Shown one piece after another: positions 23,187 through 33,214 of a DNA stretch of 64,000 nt (position 1 is the stretch's first letter; the number at the start of each line of letters is the position of its first letter). Source of the DNA: Rhinopithecus roxellana (taxonomy: Eukaryota > Chordata > Mammalia > Primates > Cercopithecidae); assembly GCF_007565055.1 (NCBI RefSeq), contig NC_044551.1, positions 99,168,089 through 99,232,088 on the forward strand, read 5' to 3'. The notes beneath the pieces were generated by a model. That model was not told where the DNA came from and did no database searches. It saw only the letters and a list, made by a program, of their open reading frames with translations. The position numbers and the translations under genes are program-made.

Positions 23187-23631
23187 AAGAATAAAATTAA
23201 TGCTGGAAAATTAAGCAAGCTAAAGCTTATAATTTTAAGATATGCCAGGGTAAGGTTATATTTAATTACGTATGCAGTAGGGAACACTGAGAAGAAATGA
23301 GCAGAAATAAATAGGATGGAAAATGGGTTAATATGAATAGTCTACTAGCATGTCAAGATGCCTTGGGGCTAGAGAGGCTGTTCAGAGTCTAAAGCTATGG
23401 TATCATTGAGAGAGCCTGAAATAAGTGGTGGCAATTTTAGAAAGGAATGATATGAAAAACCCTGTGTACATTGACTAGACATAAGTTGGCAAGTAAATGG
23501 TTATAGAAGGTAAAAGAGGAAATATAAAGACCATGGAGATTTTAAGTCCAGACGATACTAGAAGCATGTGTTAGATGCTGTTGGTTCCTGTTGGTTCCTA
23601 ATGGAACAGGTCTTAGATCCTCCAACACCTC
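23187..23631. other. Non-Alu stretch, nothing recognised
   Basis: A/T-rich sequence without a recognisable repeat or coding frame. Confidence 0.45.
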
Positions 23632-24046
23632 TGTCTTAGTTTATTTACAGTGCTATGAAGAAATACCTGAAACTGGATAATTTATAAGAAAGAGGTTATA
23701 TTTGGCTCACGGTTCTGCAGGCAGTACAAGACGCATGGTACCGGCATCTGCTTCTAAAGAGGGCCTCAGGAAGCTTCCACTCACAGCGGAAGGCAGAAGG
23801 GATCAGGCATCGCATGACAAGAGGAAGGAGGAAAGAGAGAGAGGGGAAGGTACCAAGCTCTTTTTAAGAACCAATTCTTGAGGGAATCTAGCAGAGCAAG
23901 AGAGAACTCACTCATTACTGTGAGGATGGCACCAAGCCATTCATGAGGGATCTGCCACCATGACCTAAACACTAGGACACACTCCAATACTGGGGATCAA
24001 ATTTCAACATGAGATTTGGAGAGGAAAAATATCCAAACTATATTAA
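23632..24046 (-). mobile_element. MaLR LTR (MST/MLT1A-like), minus strand
   Basis: Landmarks of an antisense MaLR LTR in order: gaagaaatacctgaaactgg, ggttctgcaggcagtac, agcatctgcttct, accaagccattcatgaggga, aacatgagatttgg. About 415 bp, no internal region; a solo LTR. Confidence 0.8.
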
Positions 24047-24552
24047 CCTCCTCTAGGGGTTTGATGCATTTTTCTGTAAGAAGATTTTGAAATCATTCCC
24101 CAGATCCTCAGCAAAGAAAGCCAGCAACACCTTAGGTCTCAGTTCTTAAGGAAATCACTGTTCCTTTTATACTGGTAGTAGGAGTACACAGATTAAACAC
24201 TGAAGAGCCAGGTTTGTGGTAAATTGAACAGAGCAAAATGCTTGACAAAGAGGGGGAAGAGATCATCTGTCTTTTCTGTCCCTTTAAAAGCCTTACAGGA
24301 TGTCATTGCTCAAACTGCAGCTGAGCACTAGAATTTGATAAAAACTTGCATGGCTCTTCAGCAAGGCATCATCCAACAGCTGAAACTGAATATAGTAGCC
24401 GCTCCAGCCTCTGAGGATTGCTCATTGTCCTCACTTGTGGGAAAGTCAGCCCAGTGGAAACGTGTATTACACAATGGGTGAAACGTAGGCAGCCCAGAAA
24501 AAGTCAGAGATCCAGATGCTTTCCAGTCCCTTCCTTGTCTACACTTGGCCTA
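24047..24552. other. Non-Alu stretch, nothing recognised
   Basis: Single-copy-looking DNA; no long frame and no repeat that I can name. Confidence 0.45.
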
Positions 24553-24863
24553 GGTTTTTTTTCTTTTCTTTTTTTTTTTTTTTTTGGAGACTGAGTCTCG
24601 CTCTGTTGCCCAGGCTGGAGTGCAGTGGCAAGATCTCTGCTCACTGCAAGCTTCGCCTCTTGGGTTCACGCCATTCTCTTGCCTCAGCCTCCCGAGTTGC
24701 TGGGATTACAGGTGCCTGCCACCACTCCTGGCTAATTGTATTTTTAGTAGAGACGGGGTTTCACCATGTTAGCCATGATGGTCTTGATCTCCTGACCTCA
24801 TGATCTGCCCACGTCAGCCTCCCAAAGTTCTGGGATTACAGGCGTGAGCCACAGCGCCCGGCC
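24553..24863 (-). mobile_element. AluY, minus strand
   Basis: Full-length antisense Alu; duplication acttggcctagg / acttggcctaga. Confidence 0.93.
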
Positions 24864-25590
24864 TACTTGGCCTAGATTTCTTACACAAGCATCAAGAGAT
24901 CAGTTAAATGCCCTATCAGGTACAAAAAAACCCCAAAGACCAAAAACCAAAAAGAAACAAAAAAAAACCATGTGATTCAGAGAAACAGAATGTCAGAAGA
25001 CTTTACATTTACGAGGAAAACAGATTTATCTGCGGTAGCTTTTGGAAATCTTTCTTTAATAATTTTGTGCCTTCCGAATGACTTTCTTTAAAAAAATGAT
25101 TACTGCAACCAGAAAATAAGATGTTATTGGAACACAGCCATACCTATTTGTTTCTAAAGGAATTAAAACTTCAATAGCTTATAGCTTAACGTTGAATTCA
25201 TGCTTGGCTTGGGCTATGCATCACTGATGTGGTGGTGGCCAGGGGCCCTGAAGTGTTTCCTGGTATTGCCAAACACAGCCATTTCCCACTGGACTTCCTT
25301 GGCCCCATTTTCCACTCCTCTGAAAGATAAGTCACCCCCAGTTACTGCCTTAATTGAATGGAATATTTGAGTCAACGTGATTATATCTAGCGCCAGAAGC
25401 AAAGAACCTAGTGTCTTTGACTCATCTCCAAATGTTGAATTCCAAAAATAAAAGATACTCAGTGATTAGTTTATTGTAAGTTGACTGCAAAATTTAATGC
25501 ACTGAAGTTCTGTGCTCCCACTCCTCCCAGCCTATAAAGAACTGTTGCTGTATATTTCTTGAAGAAATATACTATAGATAATCATTAAAT
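24864..25590. other. Non-Alu stretch, mostly unassigned
   Basis: Begins with an A/C-rich patch (aaaaaaaccccaaagacc). The segment tattggaacacagccatacc near 25127 recalls an old DNA-transposon fossil, but I cannot name it. No coding frame. Confidence 0.35.
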
Positions 25591-26080
25591 ATCAGAGCTA
25601 GAAAGGCTCCTAGAGGTCCCATTGTCCTCTCTCCCATTTCATCTTACAGTTGATAAAACTCAGGCTCAGAGAGGTAAAGTTACATTTTACCACCAGGTGC
25701 AATGGCTCACGCCTGTAATCCCAGAACTTTGGGAGGCTGAGGTGGCCAGATCACCTGAGGTCAGGAGTTGGAGACTAGTCTGGTCAATATGGTGAAACCT
25801 TGTCTCTCTAAAAATATAAAAATTAGCCTGGTGTGGTGGCAGGTGCCTGTAATTCCAGCTACTCAGGAGGCTGAGACACGAGAATCGCTTGAACCCAGGA
25901 GGCGGAGGTTTGCAGTGAGCTGAGACTGCACCACTGCATTCCAGCCTGGGTGACAGAGCAAGCAAGATTCTGTCTAAAAAAAAAAAAAAGTTACATTTTT
26001 ACGAGACCCTATAACTCACTGGTAGAGGAGGCAGAACTGGAATCTAGTTCTTCTCGGCCGTGGGCTTTTGTGCTTCATCA
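25591..26080 (+). mobile_element. MIR, split by an AluS
   Basis: tagaaaggctcctagaggtc and actcaggctcagagaggtaa on the left and aactggaatctagttcttc on the right are MIR core-like. The two halves are separated by the Alu at 25691-25990. Confidence 0.65.
25691..25990 (+). mobile_element. AluS, plus strand, within a MIR
   Basis: Full-length; duplication aaagttacatttt at both ends. Confidence 0.92.
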
Positions 26081-26314
26081 TGTTTACAGTAGAAGAGGTA
26101 AGTGACACTGTTAGCAATATCATCTTTATGCAGAGTAACTCAAACAACTCAGTCATTTTTCAGAGGAAATGTACCAGAGAATCTGGATGAGAAGAAACCT
26201 TTGGAAACACACAGTTCAACTTTCTAGTACATCAGAAATTCCATTAGAGTTCCTAGGTAGAGGGTGTACTAGTTAAATTAATATCCCTCTTGGGATATTT
26301 TTAAAAAACATCTC
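26081..26314. other. Non-Alu stretch, nothing recognised
   Basis: Short single-copy-looking interval without a recognisable element. Confidence 0.4.
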
Positions 26315-26637
26315 GGCCAGGCGCGGTGGCTCAAGTCTGTAATCCAAGCACTTTGGGAGGCCGAGACGGGCGGATCACGAGGTCAGGAGATCGAGACCAT
26401 CCTGGCTAATACGCTGAAACCCAGTCTCTACTAAAAGATACAAAAAAAAAAAAAAAAAAACTAGCCGGGCGAGGGTGGCGGGCGCCTGTAGTCCCAGCTA
26501 CTCGGGAGGCTGAGGCAGGAGAATGGCGGGAACCCGGGAGGCGGAGCTTGCAGTGAGCTGAGATCCGGCCACTGCACTCCAGCCTGGGCGACAGAGCGAG
26601 ACTCCGTCTCAAAAAAATAAATAAATAAAAAAATAAA
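26315..26637 (+). mobile_element. AluY of Old World monkey type, plus strand
   Basis: gatccggccactgcactcc diagnostic. The mid A-stretch is expanded to about 18 A; tail of TAAA repeats. Confidence 0.93.
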
Positions 26638-26645
26638 AAATCTCC

Positions 26646-26898
26646 CAGTCAGGCATGGTGGCTCACGCCTGTAACCCCAGCACTCTGGGAGGCCTAGGCG
26701 GGTGGATCACCTGAGGTCGGGAGTTCAAGATCAGCCTGACCAACACGGAGAAACCCCGTCTCTACTAAAAAATACCAAAATTAGCCGGGTTTGGTGGCAC
26801 ATGCCTGTAATCCCAGCTACTCAGGAAGCTGAGATAGGAGAATTGCTTGAACCTGGGAGGCAGAGGTTGTGGTGAGCCAAGATCACACCATTGCACTT
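26646..26898 (+). mobile_element. AluS, 3'-truncated
   Basis: Plus-strand Alu that stops at caccattgcact with no A-tail, where ERV-L-type sequence begins; probably cut by a later rearrangement. Confidence 0.85.
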
Positions 26899-27400
26899 GG
26901 TGGCTAAACACAGTAGAAGTTTATTTCTCACTCACTTACCAGTAAGGTGTTCCTGACTGGTGGCAGCCTTCCATGTGGTGATTCAGGAACCCAGGCTCCT
27001 TTAATCTGGTGGCTGCCCCAGCTGTAGGGTTTCCATGTCCTCTGCAGGCAGGACAAAGGATGGAGAAAGAACAAGTAGAGAAGGCTTCTTAATCTTCTTG
27101 GTCTTGAGAGAATACATCTCATTTCCTCTCACATTCCATTGATGAGAGCTATCCACATGGCCCTGGCTAGTTGCAAACAGGCTGAAAATGAAGTCTATGG
27201 CTGGACAGTGCCTCAGGGCACTGTGGAAGGGGGAGCACAAATGTTTGGTGTGAACCTTCCAGAAGCAAGGGGCTGGGCCTATCCCCATGCATCCATCAGT
27301 CCATTGACCCCAGATTATCTGTGGAGTGGGAAGTATGTTAATCTTTCCAGTCATCTGTGGCTTAGGCAGCTCCCTTCAGCCAAATGCAAGCCTCTGGGTG
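26899..27400 (-). mobile_element. ERV-L LTR-like end (LTR16-like)
   Basis: Contains aacacagtagaagtttatt, typical of LTR16-type LTRs read antisense. It lies at the 3' side of the ERV-L pol sequence. The boundary with pol is uncertain. Confidence 0.5.
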
Positions 27401-28083
27401 AGGAGCACATGTGTAAACCATTAATAGCCAACACTGGCACACCAGCCTGTCTAGCGGGATTTACGAGGGCACCAACAGCATCTGCCTACAGTCTACCCTT
27501 TGTACTCTTCAGCCCCAAATGTTTCTCATGTGAATGTCAGTCCATCTGGCTGCAGGTTTTCTGGGATTCTGGCTGGTTGCAATTTCTGGGACCTTATAAG
27601 AGGAGAGCTAGTGGAACAAGCTTAACAACCCTGACTGGTGCAGCTGGTCCTGAGGACTATAATAAATATAATGTTGCCCAGGATGAATTGTTGCTCTTTG
27701 CAGAATGAAAGGGGTCTGATATAATCATTTTGCCACCAAGTAGTGTGGTTGGTTTTCTCAAGGGGCTGTACTGCCTGGAGGGCTCAGTTTTGCTCTTTGT
27801 TCCCATGGCTGGACACTCAGCAGCAACAGTAACTAGATCAGCATTGTTGAGAGGGAACCCATTCTGCTGAACTCACGCCATAACCCACATTGCTGCTACC
27901 GCAGCTACTCTGCTCATAAACCACTGTGCAAGTGCTGGTGTGGCTGAAGATAGAAGCTAGCCAGCATCCACTAGGTGACTGCTGTTAGAACCTCATATGC
28001 AGTGCATGCTCTCTAGTGGACATTAGCTGGCATTTCTTACCCACTCCCATCAACCTACTCACATGCTCTTCTCCAAGCATTCT
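27401..28083 (-). pseudogene. ERV-L pol: integrase-region remnant
   Basis: Antisense pol sequence, recognised by the tctgatataatcattttgcc and gcacaagtgctgg-type landmarks seen in HERVL-like elements. No intact frame. A 189-codon frame on the opposite strand (27139-27708) lies antisense to the element and is a shadow. Confidence 0.5.
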
Positions 28084-28085
28084 TT

Positions 28086-28379
28086 TGTTTGTTTGTTTTG
28101 GAGATGGAGTCTCACTCTGCTGCCCAGGTTGGAGTGCAGTGGTGCAATCTTGGCTTGCCTGCGACCTCTGCCTCCCGGGTTCAACCAGTTCTCCTGCCTC
28201 AGCTTCCAAGGGGCTGGAATACAGGTGTGTGCCACCATGTCCAGCTAATTTTATATTTTAGTAGAGACAGGGTTTTCACCATGTGGCCAGACTAGTTTCA
28301 AACTCCTGACCTCAGGTGATCCACCTGCCTCGGCCTCCCAAAGTGCTGGAATTACAGGCGTGAGCCACCCATGTCCAGC
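28086..28379 (-). mobile_element. AluS, minus strand
   Basis: Antisense Alu with a TTTG-rich start; duplication tctccaagcattcttt / tctccaggcattcttt. Confidence 0.92.
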
Positions 28380-28959
28380 CTCTCCAGGCATTCTTTATAA
28401 TTTTTTTCAGTCCTGTTCCTTCCAAGCCGGCAGACCCACTTGCCACTGACCATAAACCAAGTATCCCCACCTTTTGCTCGGTGATGTTCCTCTCCACACA
28501 TAGTAGATAACCAGGAACCCCCACCCCCTGAATTTCTGGCCGTTGAGAGAATTTGCCTCCACCATTATCTTTCAGCCCAAATGGGCCGTAGAGCAGCAAC
28601 AGTCTCTTTTCTGCCTATAGCAACATACCAAGGCCAGGATTTTTCTTTCTCTATCAAGATGGTCCTAGTGAAGCCTCATGAAACTACAGGTATGAGCCAA
28701 AGAAAAAATGTTTTGTGTAAGATTAGTGGGTGATATGTCAGCCTGGACTACTGACATCAGTTTGTACAGATTATTTGTGCCTTCTGGACCTACCTGATCC
28801 CAGTTTCAGAGTACTGTTTCCACCTTATGATGGAATGCACTGGCGTCCTCGAGTTTATGACTTGGTAGGTCATAATAGGCAGCTCATTCTAATTGCATGA
28901 TCATTGGATGTCTCATCATCAGTCTCTTCCAGGTCCCAATAGTATGTGAGAAGCTGGGG
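28380..28959 (-). pseudogene. ERV-L pol remnant (between RT and integrase)
   Basis: Continuous antisense pol-like sequence between two Alus, with ctcgagtttatgacttgg as landmark. No frame of note. Confidence 0.45.
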
Positions 28960-29117
28960 TTTTTTGTTTGTTTGTTTGTGAGGCAGGGTCTCACTTTGTT
29001 GCCTGAGCTGGAGTGGCCTGATCTTGGCTTACTGCAACCTCTGTCTCCCCAGGCTCAAGCAATTCTCATGCCTCAGCCACCCAAGTAGCTGAGACTATAG
29101 GCCCATGCCACCAGCTA
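28960..29117 (-). mobile_element. Outer Alu, part 1, split by another Alu
   Basis: Antisense AluJ/S starting in TTTG repeats; stops at gccaccagctaatttt and resumes at 29427. Confidence 0.85.
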
Positions 29118-29426
29118 ATTTTTTTTTTTTTTTTTTTTTTTTTTTTGAGATGGAGTCTTGCTCTGTTACCCAGGCTGGAGTGCAGTGGTACGATCTTGGC
29201 TCACTGCAAGCTCTGGCTCCTGGGTTCACACCATTCTCCTGCCTCAGCCTCCCAAGTAGCTGGGACTACAGGCGCCCGCCACAACGCCCAGCTAATTTTT
29301 TGTATTTTAGTAGAGACGGGGTTTCACCGTATTAGCCAGGATGGTCTCGATCTCCTGACCTTGTGATCTGCTGGCCTCGGCCTCCCAAAGTGCTGGAATT
29401 ACAGGCGTGAGCCACCGTGCCCGGCC
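29118..29426 (-). mobile_element. AluY nested in an Alu, minus strand
   Basis: Full-length antisense Alu with ~30 T at its start, ending gccaccgtgcccggcc. It is inserted in the ccagctaatttt stretch of the older Alu. Confidence 0.9.
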
Positions 29427-29570
29427 ACCCCCGGCTAATTTTTTGTATTTTTAGTATAGATGAGGTTTTGCTATGTTGGCTAGGCTGGTCTTGAACCCCT
29501 GAGCTCAAGCGATCCACTCACCTTGGCCTCCCAAAGTGCTGGGATTACAGGCTTGAGCCACCGCACCAGA
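29427..29570 (-). mobile_element. Outer Alu, part 2
   Basis: Resumes at the ggctaattttttgtattt position and ends gccaccgcacc. Confidence 0.85.
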
Positions 29571-29577
29571 GCTGGTT

Positions 29578-29908
29578 TTTGTTGTTGTTGTTGTTGCTTT
29601 TTTGTTGTTGTTTGTTTGTTTGTTTGAGATGGAACCTCACTGTGTCACACAGGCTGGAGTGCAGTGGCACAATCTTGGTTCACTGCAAGATCCGTCTCCT
29701 GGGATCAAGTGATTCTCCTACCTCAGCCTCCAGAGTAGATGGGGATTACAGGTGTGCACCACCACGCCCAAATAATTTTTGTATTTTTAGTGGAAATGGG
29801 GTTTTGCCACGTTGGCGAGGCTGGTCTCAACCTCCTGACCTCAAGTGATCTGCCTGCCTCAGCCTCTCAAAGTGCTGGGATTACAGGCATGAGCCACCGC
29901 GCCTGGCC
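29578..29908 (-). mobile_element. AluS with TTG-repeat tail, minus strand
   Basis: The tail has evolved to GTT/GTTT repeats (29578-29627). Body ends gccaccgcgcctggcc; flanks agagctggttttt and agaagctgtttttt. Confidence 0.92.
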
Positions 29909-30158
29909 CAGAAGCTGTTTTTTGAATGGTATATAGTTTTGTTGCCAGTGGCTTGGCCTTGCCCCAGAACCCTTCTAGTCTGCCCTGAGATTCTCATATT
30001 TGAGCTTTTACACTGCATCTTTATCTACCACAGATACATCTAGTACCTTAGAATCTCCTTGGTCATATGGGCCAAGTGGCAATGTTTCTTGCAGTGCAAA
30101 CTGGATCTACTGTAGAGCCTCTTTCTGCTCTGGGTTTCACTTAAAATGGTAACTTTAA
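29909..30158 (-). pseudogene. ERV-L pol remnant
   Basis: Antisense pol-like sequence continuing the ERV-L element between two Alus; includes gccaagtggcaatgtttctt. No open frame. Confidence 0.4.
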
Positions 30159-30465
30159 GGCTGGATGTGGTGGCTCACTCTTGTAATCCCAGCACTTTGG
30201 GAGGCCGAGGCAAGCAGATCACCTGAGGTTAGGAGTTTGAGACTAACCTGGCCAGCATGGTAAAATCCCGTCTCTACTAAAAATACAAAAATTAGGTGGG
30301 TGTGGTGGTGGACACCTGTAATCCCAGCTACTTGGGAGGCTGAGGCAGGAGAATTGCTTGAACCCAGGAGGTGGAAGTTGCAGTGAGCCAAGATTGCATC
30401 ATTGCACTCCAGCCTGGGCGACAAGAGTGAGACTCCATCTCAAAATAAATATAAAAATAAAGAAA
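30159..30465 (+). mobile_element. AluS, plus strand
   Basis: Full-length; duplication tggtaacttta / tggtaaccttc; tail with TAAA variants. Confidence 0.92.
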
Positions 30466-30892
30466 TAAACTGGTAACCTTCATCATCATCTAATAAATGA
30501 ATCAAAGCAGTGTTCCCCAAATGTGATGTATACCTCCAATATGTATAGTGGTCTACCATGCTCTGTGCTTTTTGCTTAGTGGTAGGAGTTGGAAGGTACA
30601 ATAGCTTGTTCTTTACCACAGAGGACATTTCCTGGCATGCCTTAACCACTGGACCCCTGTAAACGTCACCATTGCCTGTGGCAGAATCCTTTAAGGGCTT
30701 ATCTTCTACCTTCTGAAGTGCGTGTCTTATCAGCAACCCAGGGTACTTCTTATGTTCACTTACCATATCAACATAACTGCTGAATATGAAATTCGGTGGA
30801 ATGGCCACATGATCTGGGTCCCTTTGGACTGCATTGTGATGGAGAATAGGAGTGTTAACATAGTCCTGACACAAAGTCATGAATATATTCAA
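30440..30892 (-). pseudogene. ERV-L reverse transcriptase remnant, 150-codon open frame
   Basis: Minus-strand frame of 150 codons. It shows an RT palm context with YVDM at residues about 40-43 where a catalytic YxDD motif would stand, so the second catalytic aspartate is lost. Further on come NKLLYLPTPTTKQKAQ and YWRYTSHLG, typical of the RT thumb/connection in ERV-L pol. The first ATG is arbitrary: homology extends upstream into 30.9-31.2 kb. The last residues are encoded by the Alu tail. Non-functional, though the frame has stayed open. Confidence 0.6.
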
Positions 30893-31212
30893 TTACATTA
30901 ATTTATATTTATATAGTTGCCAGTCCAATAGCTACACACCACATATCAAAATCAATGTTAATCTGTTCTAGTAAAAATACTACTTCCAGTCCAAGAGCTT
31001 TAATTGGAGCTACTATTTGTTGAGTTTCTGGTAGTCCATGTCATCTGGCACAATTCTTTTGAGTTTTGCAGAAACCAAGTTATTGAATTAAATGGGGATA
31101 TGTGAGAATCATTGTCTCTGCATCCCTTAATCCTTGAGGATGGCAACTAATGTTTACTAGTCCACCTAGGATACAATATTGTTTTCATGATATCACCATT
31201 TATTTACTTCAG
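30893..31212 (-). pseudogene. ERV-L RT N-terminal remnant
   Basis: Antisense sequence with aatggggatatgtgagaatc and ggatacaatattg landmarks, upstream of the open RT frame in sense direction. Interrupted by stops. Confidence 0.45.
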
Positions 31213-31515
31213 TGTTTTGTTTTGTTTTGAGACAGGGTCTCACCCTGTCACCCAGGCAGGAGTGCAGGGGCACAATTATGGCTCACTGCAGCTTTGATCT
31301 CCCTGGCTCAAGTGATCCTCCCACCTCAGGCTCCTGACTAGCTGGGACTGTAGACATGCACCACCACATCCAGCGAATTTTTGTATTTTTTTTGTGAAGG
31401 TGGGGTTTTTACCATGTTGCCCAGACTGATCTCAAACTCTTGGGCTCAAGCAATCCTCCCGCCTTGGCCTCACAAAAGGCTGGGATTACAGGCGTGAACC
31501 ATCTCGCCCAGCCTA
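31213..31515 (-). mobile_element. AluJ, minus strand
   Basis: Old antisense Alu, TTTG-type start; flanks cttcagtgtttt / cttcagttttt. Confidence 0.9.
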
Positions 31516-31967
31516 TCTTCAGTTTTTACATTTTTTATTTTGAAAGAATTACAGACTCACAAGAAGTTGAAAAAATAGTACAGTGGTCCTCCATGCCCAG
31601 GTTTCCCCTGCTTTCTCCATACACTCAAATGCCAGGGCCATTCCACAATTTAACACAATTCTAACTACACTTCGTCCCCAGTGAACTACAGGTGAACATG
31701 TTAGCAACTGCATCACCACAGTCATTCCCACCACCGATGATGGGGTTCTCACTGCCATCTAGTGGACGAGTGATCCAATGTCCCAATCTAGATCTAGTCA
31801 GTTTCCTAGGCCCACTTCTATCACTACCTTTAGATTATGTTCCCCAGTGGGCAGAAACTGAGGCAGGAATTCTTGCTTCCATGATTTTAAGAAGAAACCT
31901 GGGAGTAAAAAAGTAGAAGACACCAAGGAAAAAGTTAGGCAAAATGACTTCAGAAGTTTAGCCTCCC
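31516..31967 (-). mobile_element. L1M-like 3' fragment and unassigned DNA
   Basis: gaaagaattacagactcac and the following aaaatagtacagtgg resemble an old L1 3' region. The right half is unassigned. Confidence 0.4.
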
Positions 31968-32281
31968 GGCCAGGCACAATGACTCACACATGTAATCCCA
32001 GCACTTTGGGAGCCAAAAGCGGGTGGATCACTTGAGATCAGGAGTTCAAGACAGCCTGGACAGCATGGTGAAACCCCGTCTCTACTACAAATACAAAAAT
32101 TAGCCGGGCATGGTGCTGTGCGCCTGTAATCTCAGCTACTTGGGAGGTTGAGGCAGGAGAATCGCTTGAACCCGGGAGGCAGGAGGAGGTTGCATTGAGC
32201 TGATATCATACCACTACACTCCAACCTGGGCAACAGAATGGTGAGACTCTGCCTTTAAAAAAAAATAATAATAATAATAAA
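31968..32281 (+). mobile_element. AluS, plus strand
   Basis: Full-length with an ATA-repeat tail; duplication agaagtttagcctcc / ggaagtttagcctcc. Confidence 0.92.
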
Positions 32282-32648
32282 GGAAGTTTAGCCTCCACCT
32301 GATCCCACAGCAAGCTCTCAGCTGTTAATTGTACCACAGAAGTTGTCCCACCCAGAGGTGAGAAGGCTGCTATATCCCTCCATCAGTGAGTCTTTGGCTC
32401 TGGTTCCTCCAAGAGGAGGACGTAACCTCTCAGCCATCATCTCCAGGACCACTTCTAGGGGAGGAGGCTCCTCTCAGCCAACAACAATCCTCTGTGAAAG
32501 GACAATGGCCTGAGCCATTAGCAGCCAAGGCCCATAGCAGCTAGAGGATGAATGCACAGCCTGGTGAGGGGGTATGGGCAGGGCACCCAGCAGCATCTGC
32601 TCTAACTCCCCGAGGAGATGGCATTCAATTTTAAAACTGAATAATGTG
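32282..32648. other. Non-Alu stretch, nothing recognised
   Basis: C/T-rich single-copy-looking DNA; no frame or repeat that I can name. Confidence 0.45.
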
Positions 32649-32950
32649 GCTGGGCAAGGTGGCTCACACCTGTAATCCCAGCACTTTGGGAGGCCGAGAT
32701 ACGCAGATCGCTTGAGGCCAGGAGTTTGAGACCAGCCTGGTCAACATGGTGAAACCCTGTCTCTACTAAAAATACAAAAATTAGCCAGGCATGGTGGTCC
32801 ACACCTGTAATCCCAGCTACTCCAGAGGCTGAGGCACGAGGATTGTTTGAATCTGGGAGGCAGAGGTTGCAGTGAACCGAGATTGCACCACTGCCCTCCA
32901 GCCTGGGTGACAGAGTAAGACTCCATCTCAAAAAAAAAAAAAAAAAAAAG
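32649..32950 (+). mobile_element. AluS whose 3' duplication was hit by HERV-H element 2
   Basis: Left duplication aaaactgaataatg (about 32628-32641). The matching right copy aaaactgaatgatg is split: its first part is at 32951-32959 and the remainder follows element 2 at 40321-40333. This fixes the order of insertion. Confidence 0.92.
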
Positions 32951-32959
32951 GAAAAACTG
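32951..32959 (+). repeat. Target-site duplication, left (element 2)
   Basis: gaaaaactg; the right copy gaaaaaactg is at 40317-40326, after an A-rich tail. It is longer than the 4-6 bp made by retroviral integrase. Confidence 0.8.
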
Positions 32960-33066
32960 GGCTAACTCTCTTTTTGGACTCAGCCTGCCTGCACCCAGGT
33001 GATTAGAAAGTTTTATTGGTCACACAAAGCCTGTTTGGTGTTCTCTTCACACAGGTGCACGTGACA
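32960..33066 (+). mobile_element. R-U5 at the 5' end of element 2
   Basis: R about 32960-33021, U5 about 33022-33066, ending gtgaca. U3 is absent; AluS tail sequence lies directly upstream. Confidence 0.85.
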
Positions 33067-33068
33067 TT

Positions 33069-33087
33069 TGGTGCTGAAAACCCGGGA
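33069..33087 (+). other. Primer-binding site, tRNA-Phe-like (element 2)
   Basis: tggtgctgaaaacccggga, close to the complement of the tRNA-Phe 3' end (one substitution and one extra a). It differs from the tRNA-His-type site of element 1. Confidence 0.75.
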
Positions 33088-33207
33088 CAGGAGGACTACT
33101 TCAGGAGACCAGCCCACTGTCCTCGCCCTCACTCTGTGAGGAGATCCACCTATGACCTCGGGTCCTCAGACCCACTAGCCCAAGGAACATCTCACCAATT
33201 TCAAATC

Positions 33208-33214
33208 GGGTAAG
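33208..33214 (+). promoter_or_regulatory. Retroviral splice donor (element 2 leader)
   Basis: aaatcgggtaagc is a good donor consensus in the leader, and the same sequence occurs in element 1 (antisense near 21768). Confidence 0.5.

Larger units (their letters stand above)
26899..31212 (-). mobile_element. ERV-L-class element (HERV16/HERVL-like), minus strand, with Alu insertions
   Basis: On the minus strand the order is RT (about 31.2-30.4 kb), pol middle segments, integrase (about 28.0-27.4 kb) and an LTR-like end (about 27.4-26.9 kb). Landmarks are gtagaagtttatttctcact at 26913 (LTR16-like), gggtctgatataatcattttg near 27712 and gagtttatgacttgg near 28851. Five Alus interrupt it. No env was recognised, in keeping with ERV-L. 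The 5' part is missing or lies beyond the AluJ at 31213. Confidence 0.65.

Noticed and set aside
27139..27708. 189-codon plus-strand frame
   Set aside because: It runs antisense to the ERV-L element, has no recognisable domain and begins at an arbitrary ATG.
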